NCBI GenBank assembly: GCA_034096865.1
Contig: JAWQFJ010002797.1
Span: 178,093-242,092 of the forward strand
Direction of reading: 5' to 3'
Source of the DNA: Theodoxus fluviatilis
Lineage: Eukaryota > Mollusca > Gastropoda > Cycloneritida > Neritidae
DNA length: 64,000 nt
The position numbers and the translations under genes were made by a program. The notes under the pieces are model-generated. The model was not told the DNA's origin and searched no databases. It was given only the letters and a program-made list of their open reading frames with translations. This document shows, piece by piece, positions 1 to 10,290 of this stretch. The stretch's first letter is position 1, and each line of letters begins with the position of its first letter.

Positions 1-7
1 GACGTTT

Positions 8-871
8 TTGACTGACATGCGAAGCAAAATTGAGTCTATGTACTCACCCGTTTCGGCCGTCCGGGCGTCCGGGCGTCCGGGCGTCCGGGCGTCCGGGCGT
101 CCGAAAACTTTAACGTTGGATTTTTCTCAGAGACTATTAAGCCTATCAATACCAAATGTGGCATGATTGTGTATGATGACAAGGCCTCAAACAACATACA
201 TAGTGACTTGACCTTGCTTCAAGGTCAAGGTCGCAGGGGCCATAAATATTGTCTAAAAAACAGCTATTTTTCACATTTTCTCAATTTTCTCTGAAGTGTT
301 TGAGATTGGATATCTCACCTATATATGGTATATAGGGCAAATTAAGCCCTATCTGTTGATACCAGTTTGGTTGACCTTGCTTTAAGGTCAAGGTCACAGG
401 AGCTCTTCAAAGTTGGATGGTATACATATTTTGAAGTGATCTTGACTCTGAACAATGGAAGATAACTGTTTCAAACTCAACAATTATGTGGGGCACATGT
501 TATACTTTTATCATGAGACACATTTGGTCACATATCATTAAGGTCAATGTCACTTTGACCCTTATGAAATGTGACCAAAATGGAGTAGTGAACCACTAGA
601 AGTGACCATATCTCATGGTAGAAAGTGCCCATAAGCACCATTGTGCTTCCTATGTCTTGAATTAACAGCTTTGTGTTGCATGACCTTGGATGACCTTGAC
701 CTGGGTCAAGATCACATGTATTTTGGTAGGAAAATGTGTAAAGCAGTTCTTAATGTATTATGTCATTGCTATGTTTAGTTGTTTGACCTTGACCTTGAAG
801 GTCACCTGAAGATCAAGGTCATGTAAAAGGCAAGGTCAAGCATGTGAGTCTTATGGGCTTTGCCCTTCTTG
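8..871 (+). mobile_element. Helentron-like non-autonomous repeat, copy 1
   Basis: This repeat has no coding capacity. It starts TTGACTGACATGCGAAGC, has a short GGGCGTCC minisatellite near the 5' end (about 55-105), and ends CATGTGAGTC, then a GGGCTTTGCCC hairpin, then TTCTTG. It matches 17,577-18,443 and 57,553-58,755 over its length. The 5' GACTCACATG of the other copies recurs inverted about 30 bp before the 3' end. That asymmetric inverted repeat plus a 3' hairpin is the architecture of Helentron-type rolling-circle elements. The right junction falls inside the fibre-like gene that follows. The class assignment is an inference from end structure. Confidence 0.55.
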
Positions 872-1653
872 TTAAAGGTTGATACAAGAAATAAAATGAA
901 AGGAAATTTGGATTTAGACGGTAAAAAACTCGTGAATGTAGCTGAGCCAACTGAACAAGCAGATGCAGCAACTAAGTCATATGTTGACTCAAAAACAGGC
1001 TGTGATGGTGAAATGAAAGGAAAAAAGATTGTAAACATGGATCCCCCCCACAGAAGACGATGATGCAGCTACCAAAAAATATGTAGACGAGGAAGGGCCC
1101 AAACCGCTATCAGTCATTGAGGGTGAATCAGAGCATACATTTATCAGAAAAGTCATTTTCAGAAACTCTGATGTGGTTGATAAAGGTAGAAAACCATTGA
1201 AGTAACTCCAAAGCTGAAAGTTGGTGATTATCTTGCCTCGAAGCTATTTCTTGAGTTCCCCTTAAGAGCAGAAATATTGAATAATCACGTCCATCTCTTT
1301 AGTCAGCCAGAAGGATACTTAAAACACAAAGGACATGTCATTTATAACACTCTTCTGACAAGAAAGGATGGATTTTCATCAGATGCAATGAAATACTATC
1401 TGTGTCTAAGGGGTAACATAGGGATAATTATACAAAATATAATCTTTGCACAAATTCCTTTTGATTATTTATTAGTTCAAGAGCTTAACTTTAAACAACA
1501 GTTTTACCCTGCCCTTGAACTCTACAACAGACTACACCCAGAAAACATCGTCACAATAGTATGGTTGGAAATTTTAGAACTTTTTAATTTGTCTAGCCAT
1601 ATCCCCCCCTTCACAAGCTCATCAACAAAAACTACCATAATTCAGATGGGGAA
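872..1653 (+). pseudogene. Phage-tail-fibre-like protein, 5' part (Polinton-borne)
   Basis: The translation has two copies of a motif of the form MKGxxxxxGKKLVNxxxPTExxDAATKxYVD, at about 894-985 and 1,011-1,092. This motif is typical of receptor-binding tail fibres of tailed phages, where it repeats along the shaft. A run of C residues near 1,041-1,047 puts the second repeat out of frame. The reading then continues with no recognisable domain to 1,653, where an LTR interrupts it. It resumes in frame at 10,177. Position next to the polymerase gene suggests a virion attachment protein of the Polinton. The motif is seen directly; the role is inferred. Confidence 0.6.
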
Positions 1654-2078
1654 TGTGACGAAAGCACCCTTTCTCACTCTGTTGCTGTTGTTGTTTAACC
1701 AGTGGGGTGGATTAGTGTGTATCTGCCAACCCTGTAAGGTATTGTGTGGTGGTCTGCCAACCTTGTAAGTGCAGTGGAATGCGCCCTGTTCATTCAGGAT
1801 TTGTGAGAGGCAAGTGGTAAAGGAATCCTGACCCTTGCCTGATGTAGGAACTAATCAGAAAAGCGTTTTATCTGAGATTAGTCACATCTTGATTGATGAT
1901 TTAAGTTTAGCCAATCAACATAGGTCCTTGGACGTTTGTCTGGTAATGGTGAATTGATTGATGATTGGTCATCAGTAATTAAAACCGATCATTGATTGGC
2001 CTTTTGTGTGAAATCGTTACTCAAGACACCCCACGTGTGTTGTGATTGGTGGAGAAAGACTAAGGCCTTTTGGTGCCC

Positions 2079-2087
2079 GTATATAAG
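2079..2087 (+). promoter_or_regulatory. LTR TATA box
   Basis: GTATATAAG lies about 430 bp into the LTR. The related LTR has GGATAAAACC at the aligned position (31,774-31,783). The position is suitable for the LTR core promoter, with the transcription start expected about 25-30 bp downstream. No experimental support. Confidence 0.5.
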
Positions 2088-2436
2088 CCCCTGTTTCCCA
2101 TGGTACGGCGCGCGAGTACCATATTTCTAAAGACAGTCACAGTGTGTGAGGCGCATTGTTTAGAAACCTACGTGGAGCAAGCCATTTTGCGTTGAAAGTC
2201 CAAATCCACGAAAAACGGAAGTCTCGACCCGTCTTCACGACTCGAAACTCCTCACTTCGTCTAGAAGGAAAGCCCAACGTCCAGAGCGGAGTTTGTCAAC
2301 CCCTGCCACTGAGAGAGAGGCGCGTCATCTACTTCATGCACACGCTCTGCCTGAGCTTGTCTATGTTGCGAATCAACTCATTCCCTGAGCTCTATCCCCC
2401 CAGCACCCAGTCGATAAGTCTAACAGCGGGACTATC

Positions 2437-4116
2437 TACGCCTGTTTGTCCACAAGCCTCGACGCTGAGGAAAAGCCTGCCTGTCTACAAACCTCGACGC
2501 TGAGGAAAAGTCTGCCTGTCTACAAGCCTCGACGCTGAGGAAAAGTCTGCCTGTCTACAAGCCTCGACGCGGAGGAATAGTCTGCCTGTCTACAAGCCTC
2601 GACGCTGAGGAAAAGCCTGCCTGTCTACAAGCCTCGACGCTGAGGAAAAGCCTGCCTGCCTACAAGCCTCGACGCTGAGGAAAAGCCTGCCTGTCTACAA
2701 GCCTCGACGCTGAGGAAAAGCCTGCCTGTCTACAAGCCTCGACGCTGAGGAAAAGCCTGCCTGTCTACAAGCCTCGACGCTGAGGAAAAGTCTGCTTGTC
2801 TATAAGCCTCGACGCTGAGGAAAAGCCTGCCTGTCTACAAGCCTCGACGCTGAGGAAAAGTCTGCTTGTCTATAAGCCTCGACGCTGAGGAAAAGCCTGC
2901 CTGTCTACAAGCCTCGACGCTGAGGAAAAGTCTGCTTGTCTATAAGCCTCGACGCTGAACAAAAGCCTGCCTGTCTACAAGCCTCGACGCTGAGGAAAAG
3001 CCTGCCTGTCTACAAGCCTCGACGCTGAGGAAAAGCCTGCCTGTCTACAAGCCTCGACGCTGAGGAAAAGCCTGCCTGTCTACAAGCCTCGACGCTGAGG
3101 AAAAGTCTGCCTGTCTACAAGCCTCGACGCTGAGGAAAAGCCTGCCTGTCTACAAGCCTCGACACTGAGGAAAAGCCTGCCTGTCTACAAGCCTCGACGC
3201 TGAGGAAAAGTCTGCTTGTCTACAAGCCTCGACGCTGAGGAAAAGCCTGCCTGTCTACAAGCCTCGACGCTGAGGAAAAGCCTGCCTGTCTACAAGCCTC
3301 GACGCTGAGGAAAAGCCTGCCTGTCTACAAGCCTCGACGCTGAGGAAAAGCCTGCCTGTCTACAAGCCTCGACGCTGAGGAAAAGTCTGCCTGTCTACAA
3401 GCCTCGACACTGAGGAAAAGCCTGCCTGTCTACAAGCCTCGACGCTGAGGAAAAGTCTGCTTGTCTACAAGCCTCGACGCTGAGGAAAAGTCTGCTTGTC
3501 TACAAGCCTCGACACTGAGGAAAAGCCTGCCTGTCTACAAGCCTCGACGCTGAGGAAAAGTCTGCTTGTCTACAAGCCTCGACGCTGAGGAAAAGTCTGC
3601 TTGTCTACAAGCCTCGACGCTGAGGAAAAGCCTGCCTGTCTACAAGCCTCGACACTGAGGAAAAGTCTGCTTGTCTACAAGCCTCGACGCTGAGGAAAAG
3701 TCTGCTTGTCTACAAGCCTCGACGCTGAGGAAAAGCCTGCCTGTCTACAAGCCTCGACGCTGAGGAAAAGTCTGCCTGTCTACAAGCCTCGACGCTGAGG
3801 AAAAGCCTGCCTGTCTACAAGCCTCGACGCTGAGGAAAAGCCTGCCTGTCTACAAGCCTCGACGCTGAGGAAAAGCCTGCCTGTCTACAAGCCTCGACGC
3901 TGAGGAAAAGCCTGCCTGTCTACAAGCCTCGACGCTGAACAAAAGCCTGCCTGTCTACAAGCCTCGACGCTGAGGAAAAGCCTGCCTGTCTACAAGCCTC
4001 GACGCTGAGGAAAAGCCTGCCTGTCTACAAGCCTCGACACTGAGGAAAAGCCTGCCTGTCTACAAGCCTCGACGCTGAGGAAAAGTCTGCCTGTCTACAA
4101 GCCTCGACACTGAGTC
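2437..4116 (+). repeat. 35-bp minisatellite, about 48 units, inside the LTR
   Basis: The unit is roughly GCCTGCCTGTCTACAAG plus CCTCGACGCTGAGGAAAA. Variants differ at a few positions: C/T in CCTGC and TTGTCT, TATAAG versus TACAAG, GACACT, and GCTGAAC at about 2,955 and 3,936. At about 2,786-2,960 a two-unit pattern repeats three times, showing a higher-order structure. The related LTR at 31,299-32,714 has no array here, so the expansion is specific to this copy. There is no reading frame through the array. Confidence 0.95.
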
Positions 4117-4459
4117 AAAGCGAAAACCTGCCCCCCTTCATGACTCGATGCCTAGTGTGACCAGACCGCTGGGTGGAAAACCCCCAGCTCTCGCAGTTTC
4201 GTTGTGGCGCGTGTGTGTGAGTGCCCCGCAGAGCACTGGAAACCCCCTTCCCCATCTCCCCTCCCCTTCCACGTGCGTTCGTCAAGCTCAGCCATAGAGG
4301 CCACTGATTGGCTGGACCAACAACTCCTTCACCAGTTAAGTATCGTTTTGTAGGGTTGGCAGACGACCGGTTTTTAGAATTTGAGGAAATATTTTCAGAG
4401 TACTTACTGTTGCATAATTATTATTAGTACAATAATCACACCGTACAGCGTTCTCTTTA

Positions 4460-5133
4460 GTCCAGTCAGATTCGGGTGAAAAATGGCCAAACCTTGAACA
4501 AATTGCTTTAAATGCAAACTCAACTGTTTTGGGTTGCTTAAGGGTGTGACTTTTACATCCCAAAAGTTTACCAAAGTATGATGGGGCAAACATTTATTTT
4601 TGGGCTCTGGAAAATGGCGACCGAACTGAAGTATGACGCAAACACAAATTTACCCTATTTTGCATTTATTACACAAAGTTACTAGAAATATGACGTATAG
4701 TGCTAATTCAAGCTTCCATTTGACATTTGCTAACTGAATATATGATAAATAAATCTAGATGTATTAAACATATGTCAAAAACGTGCATTTTCATTGATGA
4801 TTTGATGTCTCTCAGGACATTTGACACGACGACAAAGCATAAAAATAAATGTAAATGAACAAAATACAAACAAACAGCATTCAATTCAATGCTCATATTG
4901 GTTTCAGACATGCATGCTTTTGAGAAAAGGTGAGGTGTTTCAATCTCTCTCTCTAAATCCCCACTTGTCCCCCGTCCTCCACGAACCCCCCCCCCCCCCC
5001 TTCTTCGCTCTTGTTCACCAAAAAATGAACCCTCATTTTTTTTCTAAACACGGTACATATACACTTTTCTGCAAACTTTTCAACTCAAAGGAAAGCCAAT
5101 TTCTCACCAGTCTATAACATACCCATTCCCCTT
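4460..5133. other. Academ left terminal region and nuclease 3' flank
   Basis: This holds the left inverted repeat and the 3' untranslated side of the nuclease gene. It is AT-rich and includes a C-run near 4,986-5,000. No further coding motif was recognised on either strand. Confidence 0.5.
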
Positions 5134-7879
5134 TCATTGCTCTTCATCAATTTCATCGTCCTGCTCATAGTCTAGGTTCACGGGTGCAACGTTGACACAG
5201 GTTTCTCCTCGACAATGACCACATGCTGCTGTGCACACAAGGCCATGTTTCCGGCAAGTGCACCTCGTGGTTGAACAGTCAGTCTGACAGTTGCACCTGA
5301 TGACCGTCAAGAGCTCCTCTGGAGCAGCAGGCAAATCAGTCAGCATAGGGAGTAGCATGCGATTGGCCACTTCCCAACCCCATTGACACGGATCCAGGGA
5401 CGCATCATTCAGGTTCTTCCATGCCTGAACCTGGAAATAGACGCGGAAGCAATGGTACTTGGCAGCAGATGATGATGGAGGCAGAGAACTTGGTTGGAAA
5501 GATTTGGTTGATGTGGCCACCTTCTGTACATATTTGACATATCTCAGATGATTGAGGCTGTCCTTTTCCTCACCTCCATACAGGAGCACAACCGCCTTTT
5601 CCCCTGCTTCTTCTATCTCCTGATGAGTACTGGCTGCCATGAAAACATCAGCAATCTTCTGAAACAGTGTTGATTTCCTCAGGAGTTTCACAGGCAGAGA
5701 TTTGCCAATGTTCATCATCCCGCTGGTAGTGTCGCAACCAGTGATCGCATGTGCAAAAAGTATTCTCCCGCATGTTTCTGTCCCAATTTTGGCCCTCGTT
5801 GCCTTGATGTCCCACAGTTTGGCCTTTTTTCCCACTCGGCATGAAGTACACACCATGAAGATTGTCTGTAACGTGGTACAGGAGCAAGACAAGAAGATCA
5901 GTGTCTTCTCCTATGAGGACAGTGGTTGAACTTGCAGCAACGTCTAGAGTTGTCTTGACAATCAGGCAATCGGCGTCATCTTTTGCATGGTGGATCTGGA
6001 ACCCCAATTTCATCAAAATTTCGCTCAGAAGATTGATGAACCGCTGCTTGTTGCTTGGATTGGCAAGAAATTTCTCCCGAGTGTCTTGAAGGATCATGTC
6101 ACCGGTGAAATTTACCTGCACTGAGGTACCATGCCGTCTGACATGGGTGGCAGCTTTGGTTGTTTGTTGCGTGCTGTACCCATCAAACACAATGGTTGCT
6201 TTCTTGTACTTTCGTGCAACAAATTCTGCATACATCTCAGCCAGCTGGTTGTAAGTTGATCCCCTCCGCCATGGCAGCTTGTGGAGAAGTGAACCTCCAT
6301 CAAGGACAAAATTAATGTTTTCATTTGGCAAAGTGGTGTCCTCTTTTGTAAATGACCAGAGATACTCTGCAAGTGTTGACTTTGATGCCAGTCGTGGTAG
6401 TCCACTGGCGTCAAACAAGGCACATGGAAGGTTGGTCATCTCATACTTGAACAAAGATGGTATGGTCTCTGGTGTGCTTTGTGCTATCTTCAACAGGCGT
6501 TGAAAGAGAAGAAGTGGATCGATAATGATGGGCTCATCATTGACTCTCACTGCCAATTTTGTAGCAAGAGTGACGGCCACATCTTTCTTTCTGATGACAA
6601 CCTCAAGCACATTTTTTTCTGTCATGCCATCCAACATTTTCTTCCCGATATTCTTGGCATTATCAACATTGGCTGTGGCATCTGCAACCCGCCCACTTGC
6701 GATGCTTCTGAGGGAAGGGTCTGAGAGAAATGGACTTCTGTCTGTCAGGTACGAAACAAGTGTCTGTGTGTCCTTGTGGTCGCGGGCTTGTCTGGTTATA
6801 CCGGTTTCTTTGTGCTGCTCCGAATTCGTGAATGTGATGCCTGAGAGTGTCTGCATTGCAGAGTTGACCTCAGCACAAGCAGGCATGGAAAGAAGCCAGA
6901 CAAGACATTGTCTCTCTCCGAAACCCGTTCCCCGTGTAAGGCCTCCACTGGTCTTCAGACTTCTCATGAGGACTTGTTCGATGACAAGATCCTGCGACAA
7001 CCCCGCCCAGTATCTCTCGCTTCTTCGGAACACGTGGTGCCCCTCTTGGTAGTCTTGATACACCTTTGGGTGGGTGTCTTTCAATGCCATCATCTGCTGG
7101 AGGTACAGTCTGGCAGATTTGGCGTAGTTGTGATGCCCTGCAGCTGCAAAAAAAGGCAACATCTCAGCTACTGACTGTAGGTGCAAATTGAAGCGCCCAG
7201 TTCTTTCGGCCTTGATGGATTTCTTCAAAATGCCTACCATGTCTAGGTACTGAAACCAGAGGCTGCTTGTTCGACTTCTGGACAGACTTTCTTTGTGCTT
7301 CTCTAGACGTTTGTTGATCTTAGATATCACATCATGGTTAGCTGCTTCTTCGGCTGAGATGCCACCTGCCGCAAGTCGTTCAAGAAGGCAAACCGCAGCA
7401 TCAAGGTCTTCGTGGCCAACCTGGCGCAAGGCTTCCATGTTTGAGGTGTCAATCTCCTCTGAGGATGCACAACCTGCTACTGATGTGTCCATCAATGTTG
7501 GCGAATCGTCTGATTCGTGACCCAGCAGCGCGTCATCAGCCTGATGATGAAGGAGGATCCAGGGCAGGTCGAAGGCTCCTGATGTCAGAATCGCACTAAG
7601 AGCCGCGTCCATGAGAAGATGTGCCCGCACAGCTCGTGAGTACGCCTTGCCGTTCAAGATATGCACCACAGCATTCTCTGCATATACAAGTTCCAAAGCC
7701 TCCTGTAACCCAGTACCCCCCACGAGATGGCCAATACACCCGAGAAAACTCATCTGTGTGTGGAAATTCCCCAACCTGAGGACCAATGACTGCAAGTGAC
7801 TAGCACTATCAGCTGCACTTGACACAATGACCTGAGCTTTGAGATACAGCGGTTGATCGAAGGTGATCACCGCGGTCAC
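5134..7879 (-). CDS. XPG/FEN1-like nuclease with C-terminal CXC-type cysteine cluster (Academ transposase candidate), one frameshift
   Basis: The upstream frame (7,879-5,648, 743 codons) holds the nuclease core: VLDGGSLLH near residue 525, IVFDGY near 563, AKDDADCLIV near 632 and VLIGEDTDLLVLL near 654. These acidic clusters fit a PIN/FEN1 metal site. The frame breaks in an A6 run at about 5,824-5,829. The next frame (to 5,134) continues with HAITGCDTTSG and ends with a CNC..C..CTC..C..C..C..C cluster and an acidic tail. A one-base insertion or assembly error explains the shift. The first codon is GTG, not ATG, and AAAG just before it looks like a splice acceptor. An upstream exon is therefore expected and is visible at 8,047-8,114. 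The N-terminal 450 residues are unrecognised. Confidence 0.75.
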
Positions 7880-8046
7880 TTTATATCTGAAAGCCTACTG
7901 GTATCAACACACTAAGAGACCTAGTTGTCTGCAGTAGAATGACCCAGTAACACGATCGCTTAGCGGTCGAGAAAGACACTTATCTTGTCCCAACTAAATC
8001 TATTTTTCACTGAATAAACGAGAGATACACTTTTTATTTATCTTAC

Positions 8047-8114
8047 CTCAGACAAACTGCTTAGGTCGCTCTCTTCATCAGGAGTAGGAGCTTCGGCAGT
8101 TGCGAGGGGAGGCG
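8047..8114 (-). CDS. Upstream exon of the Academ nuclease gene (partial)
   Basis: On the - strand an open frame reads TPPLATAEAPTPDEESDLSS and ends at a good 5' splice site (G|GTAAGA at 8,047/8,046). A 167-bp intron then leads to the acceptor just before 7,879. The exon's 5' side is cut by the foldback element at 8,115-8,879. Beyond it the frame may continue (FAFSYPLL, about 8,880-8,905). The low-complexity acidic, Pro/Ser-rich sequence gives no functional clue. Confidence 0.45.
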
Positions 8115-8879
8115 TGTAGCGGCCAAAACAGTAACCTGGCCAAAACAGTAACCGGAAGTCATCGCAGAGTTATCTGCGAGGGACGTGCTGAGAATTCCAC
8201 TATAAAAAGAGACGGCACCCGCCACTCCGCCTGACTGACTTGGCACACCCGGGGAGTTATGCTAAGATCCGGCCGCGTAAATATATCTGCGTTTTGTGAC
8301 AAACGTATTGCTCGGCGGTACTGTACTCCATGCGCCTTAACGGTGCGCGTGATTCGGGTGTAATCTTAAGCTAAACGACGTTTATTGGCGCTGCTGAAAT
8401 GGTCGAAGTCGGAAACATTCGGAACGTCGTTTAGCTTAAGATTACACCCGAATCACGCGCACCGTTAAGGTGCATGGAGTACAGTACCGCCGAGCAAGAC
8501 GTTTGTTACAAAACGCAGATATATTAACGCGGCCGGATCTTAGCATAACTCCCCGGGCGTGCCAAGTCAGTCAACGGTCGCGTTTTATAAAACCAGACTA
8601 CAAATAGACTACAGGGAGGTGACTCCCATATTCTTTCCGGCAGGGGAGACGGCTTTTCACGGGAAAAAACTTTTTTGAACGCTACATTATGTGTTAAACG
8701 ACACAAATGCACCAAAAACACAAAAACTCGTAAAGCAACTAATGCGTCGTTTGTCGGGATATATTCCATGCGAAGAACAGGTGCAGGAGCGGTAAATCGC
8801 ATAAAGAGAGAGCCGAGCAGATAACTCTGCGATGACTTCCGGTTACTGTTTTGGCCAGGTTACTGTTTTGGCCGCTACA
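8115..8879. mobile_element. Foldback/MITE-like element inserted in the Academ gene
   Basis: The outer inverted repeats are about 65-75 bp (8,115 onward and ending at 8,879). Each carries two tandem copies of GGCCAAAACAGTAACC next to GAAGTCATCGCAGAG. The element contains no ORF with recognisable motifs. It interrupts the upstream exon of the nuclease gene, so it probably silenced the Academ copy. I saw no clear target duplication. The family is unknown. Confidence 0.75.
8233..8572. repeat. Nested 149-bp inverted repeat (hairpin) with 42-bp loop
   Basis: The arms 8,233-8,381 and 8,424-8,572 are nearly perfect complements, from GACTGACTTGGCACACC to its mirror GGCGTGCCAAGTCAGTC. The loop is about 8,382-8,423. 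It sits off-centre inside the larger foldback element, which suggests a second foldback nested in the first. Confidence 0.9.
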
Positions 8880-9487
8880 AGGAGCGGGTATGAAAATGCG
8901 AAGATCTCGGTAGATCTACGCAGATCTCGCCGAATGGGCAGTTCATTCTTTGCTTGCTATCGAGCCATTCGTAGACGAGCGTAGATTGAGCGAGGCAGCT
9001 TGAGAGGTGCCTAGCTTTTAAGATTCAAGATGGCGGACGGCATGAGTACAGTGCGCGCAGCCATCTTGGAGACAAATGTTCGGCGTGGATGCGTTGACCT
9101 GCATTCGATGTGTAAACTGTAGGAGGTTTCACGATCTATTAATGCATTCAACATACACCTTTGATAAATTAATGCTGTGCATGGCTTATATTTTCTTTGG
9201 ATGGGTTGCTAGTATCTCGAAATAGAGCGTTTTCTGAATGAACCGACAACACGTCGGCCATTGAATGTGGCTAGTTCACCTCTGGTCGTGATGTCTACGC
9301 ATGCGCATTACTTCGTCACGTTGGGTAGTTTATTTTTTAGCTAGCTCTTACTGCGAAGCAAGATCTTGCGACCAAGATCGACTACCTATTTTCAAACCCG
9401 CCCAAGGCGTCGCCATTGTGTTGACGCAGTGCCGGAAATACTAGAGCACTCGTATGGTGCGCGGTCCGTGCCATTTAGTGCATGTTT
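8880..9487 (-). promoter_or_regulatory. Probable promoter region of the Academ gene (YY1-like sites)
   Basis: This is non-coding upstream sequence for the - strand nuclease gene. It is richer in CpG than its surroundings. It carries AAGATGGCGG at 9,027-9,036 and the inverted core GCCATCTTGG at 9,060-9,069, both matching the YY1 consensus common in metazoan core promoters. Promoter function is inferred from position and motifs. Confidence 0.35.
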
Positions 9488-9519
9488 CAGTTTGGGATTT
9501 CGTGCGACTTAAAAACATT

Positions 9520-9696
9520 CTTCGGAACACGTGGTGCCCCTCTTGGTAGTCTTGATACACCTTTGGGTGGTTGTCTTTCAATGCCATCATCTGCTGGAGA
9601 TACAGTCTGGCAGATTTGGCGTAGTTGTGATGCCCTGCAGCTGCAAAAAAGGCAACATCTCAGCTACTGACTGTAGGTGCAAATTGAAGCGCCCAG
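9520..9696 (-). repeat. Duplicated fragment of the Academ nuclease gene, bounded by a 32-bp direct repeat
   Basis: This 177-bp stretch is almost identical to 7,023-7,200 in the coding region, differing by a few bases and one A in a run. It lies in the same orientation beyond the 5' end of the gene. A 32-bp sequence beginning CAGTTTGGGATTTCGTG occurs at both 9,488-9,519 and 9,809-9,840 and brackets the fragment plus 112 bp of other sequence. The high identity says the copy is recent. Confidence 0.9.
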
Positions 9697-10176
9697 TCGC
9701 CACGTTGGGGCGTTCTGAGCGGGGGTCCAAATCTGATTAAACACCGCCGCGCTCACCGAACGGTTGCGCTGCGGCGGGCAATTAGGCGGTGTCTGGCGAA
9801 ATGGCCACCAGTTTGGGATTTCGTGCGACTTAAAAACATTGTTTTTATAAAACTTGGCCCCAAGCTACAATGGTAAACTTTATTGGAAAATATAATAGAT
9901 ACCATTAGAGTTCAAAATTAAAAAGTTCCAGCTTTAAAGCAAATTGTTCAAGGTCCAAAACCAATCTGACTGGACTACTTAGGGTTTTTGATTATAGAGG
10001 AATTAACGTATTTTGATTGTGATTTGTGTCCTCCCCTTCATTTCCAGACTTGTTCCATCGCTGTTTGATGAATGGGTTGGGAAGAGTTGTGAATAGGCAG
10101 TGTGGAAATAACCTCTAGACTACTTCATTCGTAAACGACCCTAATTTGAAATACAATAACTCTGTAACTCGTAGCA

Positions 10177-10290
10177 GGGAATATTACATAACTGGCTCAT
10201 TTGATGTTGATCGTGGTCATTTCATTCGCTGTTTTAGACATTCTTATATATTATATAAAGAAAATACTTTTCTAATATATATAATAAGAA
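10177..10290 (+). pseudogene. Fibre-like protein, 3' part after the LTR
   Basis: Removing the LTR at 1,654-10,176 and one copy of the 5-bp target duplication GGGAA joins this stretch in frame to the upstream part. The junction reads HNSDG|EYYITGSFDVDRGH. It therefore supplies the C-terminal end of the fibre-like protein, just upstream of the polymerase start at 10,291. No stop codon separates the two pieces at the junction. The exact C-terminus is uncertain, because the reading runs into the polymerase start region. Confidence 0.55.

Larger units (their letters stand above)
4460..9978 (-). mobile_element. Academ-type DNA transposon (5.5 kb) with XPG-like nuclease gene
   Basis: The ends form imperfect inverted repeats of about 50 bp: GTCCAGTCAGATT at 4,460, and its complement ending ...AATCTGACTGGACTAC at 9,978. 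TTA flanks both sides (4,457-4,459 and 9,979-9,981). The related LTR has a single TTA at the same point (32,528-32,530), so it serves as the empty site. The only gene encodes an XPG/FEN1-like nuclease with a cysteine-rich tail. Academ elements are known for an XPG-like transposase, a Cys-rich finger and 3-4 bp target duplications, so the match is good. The superfamily call would need a database comparison. Confidence 0.7.
1654..10176 (+). mobile_element. LTR of an LTR retrotransposon (solo), swollen by a minisatellite and a DNA transposon
   Basis: It starts TGTGACGAAAGC and ends ACTCGTAGCA (TG...CA). It is flanked by a perfect 5-bp duplication, GGGAA, at 1,649-1,653 and 10,177-10,181. The 1.4-kb relative at 31,299-32,714 aligns at both ends and through the body. 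No gag, pol or second LTR is attached, so this is a solo LTR. Its large size comes from a 35-bp minisatellite (2,437-4,116) and the Academ-type transposon (4,460-9,978). The LTR body proper is 1,654-2,436, 4,117-4,459 and 9,979-10,176. Confidence 0.85.

Noticed and set aside
1..871. Simple terminal-inverted-repeat MITE
   Set aside because: The inverted match is terminal at the 5' side but subterminal at the 3' side, and no clear target duplication exists; a Helentron-like element fits better.
2437..4116. Possible CRISPR array
   Set aside because: Units are contiguous 35-bp tandem repeats with no unique spacers, in eukaryotic LTR sequence.
5815..5840. Programmed ribosomal frameshift in the nuclease gene at GGGAAAAAAGG
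   Set aside because: The required shift is +1, not the -1 expected for such a heptamer, and deleting one A gives a normal frame; a homopolymer indel is simpler.
6279..7799. Several + strand open frames opposite the nuclease gene
   Set aside because: They lie antisense to a well-supported coding region with recognised motifs and have no motifs of their own.
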